This document shows, piece after piece, positions 61,620 through 64,000 of a stretch of DNA of 64,000 nt (its first letter is position 1; the number at the start of each line of letters is the position of its first letter). The notes below the pieces were generated by a model that searched no databases, was not told the origin of the DNA, and worked only from the letters and a program-made list of their open reading frames with translations. The translations under genes were made by a program, and so were the position numbers. The stretch spans positions 1 through 64,000 of the forward strand of contig JALHDH010000001.1 of NCBI GenBank assembly GCA_022839105.1, written 5' to 3'. The stretch is from a bacterium (GTDB taxonomy: Bacteria > Vulcanimicrobiota > Xenobia > Xenobiales > Xenobiaceae).

Positions 61620-62560
61620 CCCGGTTCCTGCTGATCCACCACCCCTCCGGCTGGTTGGCCCTGGACGCCTCACGAATCCAGCGCCTCATGGCCCGTCCGC
61701 GACTGGTCCGGCTTGCTGGTGCGGCCCCCTACCTGGTCGGCGCCTTCCAACTGGGAGACGCGGTGATTCCCGTGGTCGACCTGGACCTGCGCTGGGGAAT
61801 TCCACCGCCCCCCCCCAGCCTCCAAGACCTGCTCGTCCTGGCGGGGGCCGCCGCGTTGCGAGCGGGTGAACCCCGAGATCTCGTGGAGGGTCACCTCGAG
61901 CCCTTGCCCCCGGACTGGGCGGTCCTGCCCGAGGCGCGGCCGCTCTTGCAAGGCCTGGCGGTCTTTCCCGGAGGGGTGGCGGCAGCCCTGGACCTGGACC
62001 GGGTCCTCGAGACCCCACAGCATCTCAGCCTTTGCGCGTCACCGACACCTGAAGGATGGAGCGACGAAGACCTCCGGGTTCTGGAAGAGCGCGCTTCGGC
62101 CTATGCCCGGGAGAGGTCCCACAGCGAGGGAACACCCCCGCGCGCCCTGGCCTTGTTCATCCTGGGCGGAGAACGCTATGCCTCGGACGTCCGAGAGATC
62201 CGCGAGTTCCTGACCGTCGGGCAGGTGATCGCCATCCCGGGGGCGCCCCCCGCCGTGAAGGGGCTCACCCAGATCCGGGGGCGCCTGGTTCCGGTCCTCG
62301 ATCTCGGCGTCCTGCTGGGCAAGGCTCTCGAAGGGCGCGAGCAGGCCATCCGCCTGGTCCACCCCGAAGCGATCCTGGCGGTGGACCGGATCGAAGAGGT
62401 CCGAGAGGTTCAGGAGGCGGCGATCCGGCCCCTGGGCGCGGCCCCCGGGCTCGGACGCTGGAAGGTGGAGCTGCCGGATGGCCCCGCGGTCCTGCTGGAC
62501 CTCGGGGCACTGGCGCAGACCAGGCAGGAGGGAAGAGGAATCGTGGGAGGTGTTTCATGA
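61616..62560 (+). CDS. tandem CheW-like protein
   Basis: 314 residues with two CheW-like modules: residues 1-140 (FLLIHHPSGWLALDASRIQRLM, VGAFQLGDAVIPVVDLDLRWG), which is divergent, and residues about 175-305 (ALFILGGERYASDVREIREFL, IPGAPPAVKGLTQIRGRLVPVLDLGVLLG), which is a clear CheW fold with the conserved arginine in IRGRLVPVLDL. CheW adaptors couple receptors to CheA; double CheW proteins are common in alternative arrays. The ATG at 61616 overlaps the cheR stop and the TGA overlaps the MCP start (ATGA at both ends). Confidence 0.85.
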   Translation: MTRFLLIHHPSGWLALDASRIQRLMARPRLVRLAGAAPYLVGAFQLGDAVIPVVDLDLRWGIPPPPPSLQDLLVLAGAAALRAGEPRDLVEGHLEPLPPDWAVLPEARPLLQGLAVFPGGVAAALDLDRVLETPQHLSLCASPTPEGWSDEDLRVLEERASAYARERSHSEGTPPRALALFILGGERYASDVREIREFLTVGQVIAIPGAPPAVKGLTQIRGRLVPVLDLGVLLGKALEGREQAIRLVHPEAILAVDRIEEVREVQEAAIRPLGAAPGLGRWKVELPDGPAVLLDLGALAQTRQEGRGIVGGVS

Positions 62561-63900
62561 CGGTCCAGGCACGCCTGCAGGGGATGGCGATCCTGCTGCT
62601 CGTCTTCGCCATCGGGAGCTTCGGGATACGCCAGCACTATCTGGACTTGAACCGAAGGGAAACACAGGTGACCCAAGCCGTCGCAAGCCTGCCATTGCAT
62701 TGCGTGCGCATGGCCCTGTTGGAGATGACCGATCAGTTGGACGACCAGCAGCTGCAGCGTTCCCAGGCCGACTTCGAAACGGCGCGGACCCTCCTGCAGG
62801 AAACGGGTCGCGATGCGGATGCAGCCCGACTGGAGGCCCAGTGGGCAGCCTTCAATCAGGCGGTGCTCGAGGCGCGCAAGAACCCCTCGAAGTTCGGCCC
62901 CATGGTCCAGCAACAGGAGGAGATCTTCCAGGCCTCGGAGCGCCTGTCACGCGATCTCCACCGCAACGCCGACCGAATCCTGGAGACGCTCGGCCACCTG
63001 CAGCTCCTCCTCGCGATCCTCAACGTCGCAATCCTCGGCCTGCTGTGGATGCTGGCACGGTGGATCTCGTCGGCCCTGAACCGGACGGTGGCGACTCTGG
63101 CTTCGACCTCGCATCAATTGACGGCCACTGTCGAGAAGCAGGAGCGGGCGGCCTCCGACCAGGCCACCGCGACGGCCCAGACGGGCGCGACCATGGAGGA
63201 ACTGGCGGCGTCTTTCCGGATGTCGACCGCGCAGGCCGAAGCGGCTTCGCAGGAGACCCAGCAGGTCCTGAGCCTGTCCCGGGAGGGCGGTGGCCTGGTC
63301 GAGCAGACCCTGCAGGCGATGTCTGACCTGCGCCTCCGGGTCGAGGAGATCTCCAGCCATATCCTGCGCCTGAGCGAGCGGATCAGCCAGATCGCAACTC
63401 TCAATCGGGTGCTGGCGGACATGGCGACCCAGACCAACATGCTGGCCCTCAACGCCGCCGTCGAGGCCGCCAGGGCCGGAGAGGCGGGGCGAGGCTTCGG
63501 CGCCGTGGCCACCGAGATCCGGAAACTTGCCGACGAGAGTCGGCGCTCGGCCGACCGGGTGGCCCGCCTGGTTGCCGAGATCCAGGGGGCGACCGACACC
63601 ACGGTCGTAGCCGCCGAGTCCGGCACGCACACCCTGGGGCGGACGGTGGACGTGGCCCAGACCACCGCAAGCGTCTTCCAGCGGGTCAACGACTCGGTGG
63701 GCAACGCCTTCGAAAGCGTGCAGCAGATCTCACTGAACCTCAGACAGCAACTGGAGGCCGTCAACCAGGTCGTGGTGGCCATGAGTTCCCTTCGCAGCGG
63801 AGCCTGCGACTCTGCTGCCGGGCTGACCCAGACGCGCCAGGCAACCGAAGTCCTGGGCGAAGCCACCAGCGCCCTGAAGCGGTTGGTCAGCAAGAAGTGA
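62557..63900 (+). CDS. methyl-accepting chemotaxis protein
   Basis: 447 residues. Two membrane helices (about 8-25 and 147-168, LQLLLAILNVAILGLLWML) enclose a periplasmic four-helix-type domain of about 120 residues (DDQQLQRSQADFETARTLL). The signalling tip is NMLALNAAVEAARAGEAG, flanked by coiled-coil methylation helices. The HAMP domain usual after TM2 is short or absent (ARWISSALNRTVATLAS). Ligand unknown. No C-terminal CheR-binding pentapeptide: it ends LKRLVSKK, consistent with a TPR-tailed CheR. Overlaps the CheW and CheA genes by 4 bp each. Confidence 0.9.
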   Translation: MTVQARLQGMAILLLVFAIGSFGIRQHYLDLNRRETQVTQAVASLPLHCVRMALLEMTDQLDDQQLQRSQADFETARTLLQETGRDADAARLEAQWAAFNQAVLEARKNPSKFGPMVQQQEEIFQASERLSRDLHRNADRILETLGHLQLLLAILNVAILGLLWMLARWISSALNRTVATLASTSHQLTATVEKQERAASDQATATAQTGATMEELAASFRMSTAQAEAASQETQQVLSLSREGGGLVEQTLQAMSDLRLRVEEISSHILRLSERISQIATLNRVLADMATQTNMLALNAAVEAARAGEAGRGFGAVATEIRKLADESRRSADRVARLVAEIQGATDTTVVAAESGTHTLGRTVDVAQTTASVFQRVNDSVGNAFESVQQISLNLRQQLEAVNQVVVAMSSLRSGACDSAAGLTQTRQATEVLGEATSALKRLVSKK

Positions 63901-64000
63901 TCGAGGACCCGGAACTCCGGGATCTCTTTGAATCCGAGGCGGAGGAGTACCTCAACCGCCTCGAGTCGGGCCTTCTCCTCCTGGACTCGGGAGACCGGGA
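63897..64000 (+). CDS. CheA-type chemotaxis histidine kinase (partial, N-terminus only)
   Basis: A GTG at 63897 overlaps the MCP stop (GTGA) and opens a frame to the right edge: IEDPELRDLFESEAEEYLNR and LESGLLLLDSGDR, the first helix pair of a CheA Hpt domain. The phospho-histidine helix and kinase core lie beyond the window. The context (cheR-cheW-mcp-) makes CheA the most likely identity, although a standalone Hpt/REC protein cannot be excluded. Confidence 0.7.
   Translation, partial: MIEDPELRDLFESEAEEYLNRLESGLLLLDSGDR

Overview
This is a very GC-rich bacterial chromosome segment with strong C/G preference at codon third positions. It is densely coding and has no rRNA, tRNA, CRISPR array, phage or insertion sequence that I can see. 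Lipoprotein signals, type IV-type prepilins, a chemosensory cluster, an MscS channel and a large outer-envelope gene content indicate a Gram-negative-type organism with flexible, partly anaerobic metabolism (hydrogenase maturation genes, acetate kinase, an ADP-forming acyl-CoA synthetase homologue). I cannot name the phylum from the sequence alone. Tight operons joined by 4-bp ATGA/GTGA/TTGA overlaps and frequent GTG/TTG starts are a consistent style.

Layout. 1-6.7 kb: a gamma-carbonic-anhydrase-like fragment, an aminotransferase, TruC, an AMIN-domain protein, a half-size asparaginase, an acyl-CoA synthetase with the ATP-grasp part at the N-terminus, and an unknown protein. 6.7-14.7 kb: an ATP-grasp enzyme, an RsbU-like phosphatase-response regulator and PepF (minus strand), then two GT4 glycosyltransferases and a radical SAM/SPASM enzyme. 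14.8-26.1 kb: a large orphan protein, a multi-PAS hybrid histidine kinase, and an opposing operon mscS-msrA-glycosyltransferase-(ATPase-like/REC/Hpt)-HD-GYP. 26.2-28.9 kb: a hypothetical protein, a MazG-like enzyme and a Cys/Met-metabolism PLP enzyme. 28.9-33.7 kb: hypFCDE. 33.8-42.6 kb (minus strand): a repeat-rich DUF3300-type protein, a probably frameshifted GNAT, nhaD, alr, a POT transporter and an HTH/coiled-coil protein. 42.9-48.3 kb: a lipoprotein, a free-standing FlhA cytoplasmic-domain homologue, cutA, rph and a HerA-like ATPase. 48.4-55.9 kb: a serine hydrolase and, divergent from it, the most interesting locus. 55.9-64 kb: ackA, a prepilin/PilX-like cluster, and cheR-cheW-mcp-cheA.

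Two loci stand out. First, 50753-55867 looks like a small peptide-maturation cassette: a 25-residue mini-gene with its own promoter-like sequence, inverted repeat, good RBS and downstream terminator, followed on the same strand by an MFS exporter, a radical SAM enzyme with a complete SPASM cysteine pattern, an M16 peptidase with intact zinc ligands, and a translationally coupled VOC/SDR pair. The composition resembles RiPP or PQQ-type pathways, but I recognise neither the peptide nor the cassette. Second, 43398-44771 encodes the cytosolic domain of the flagellar/type III export gate FlhA without its membrane half. It lies 2 bp behind a lipoprotein gene and is divergent from a helix-turn-helix/coiled-coil protein, with no flagellar genes in view.
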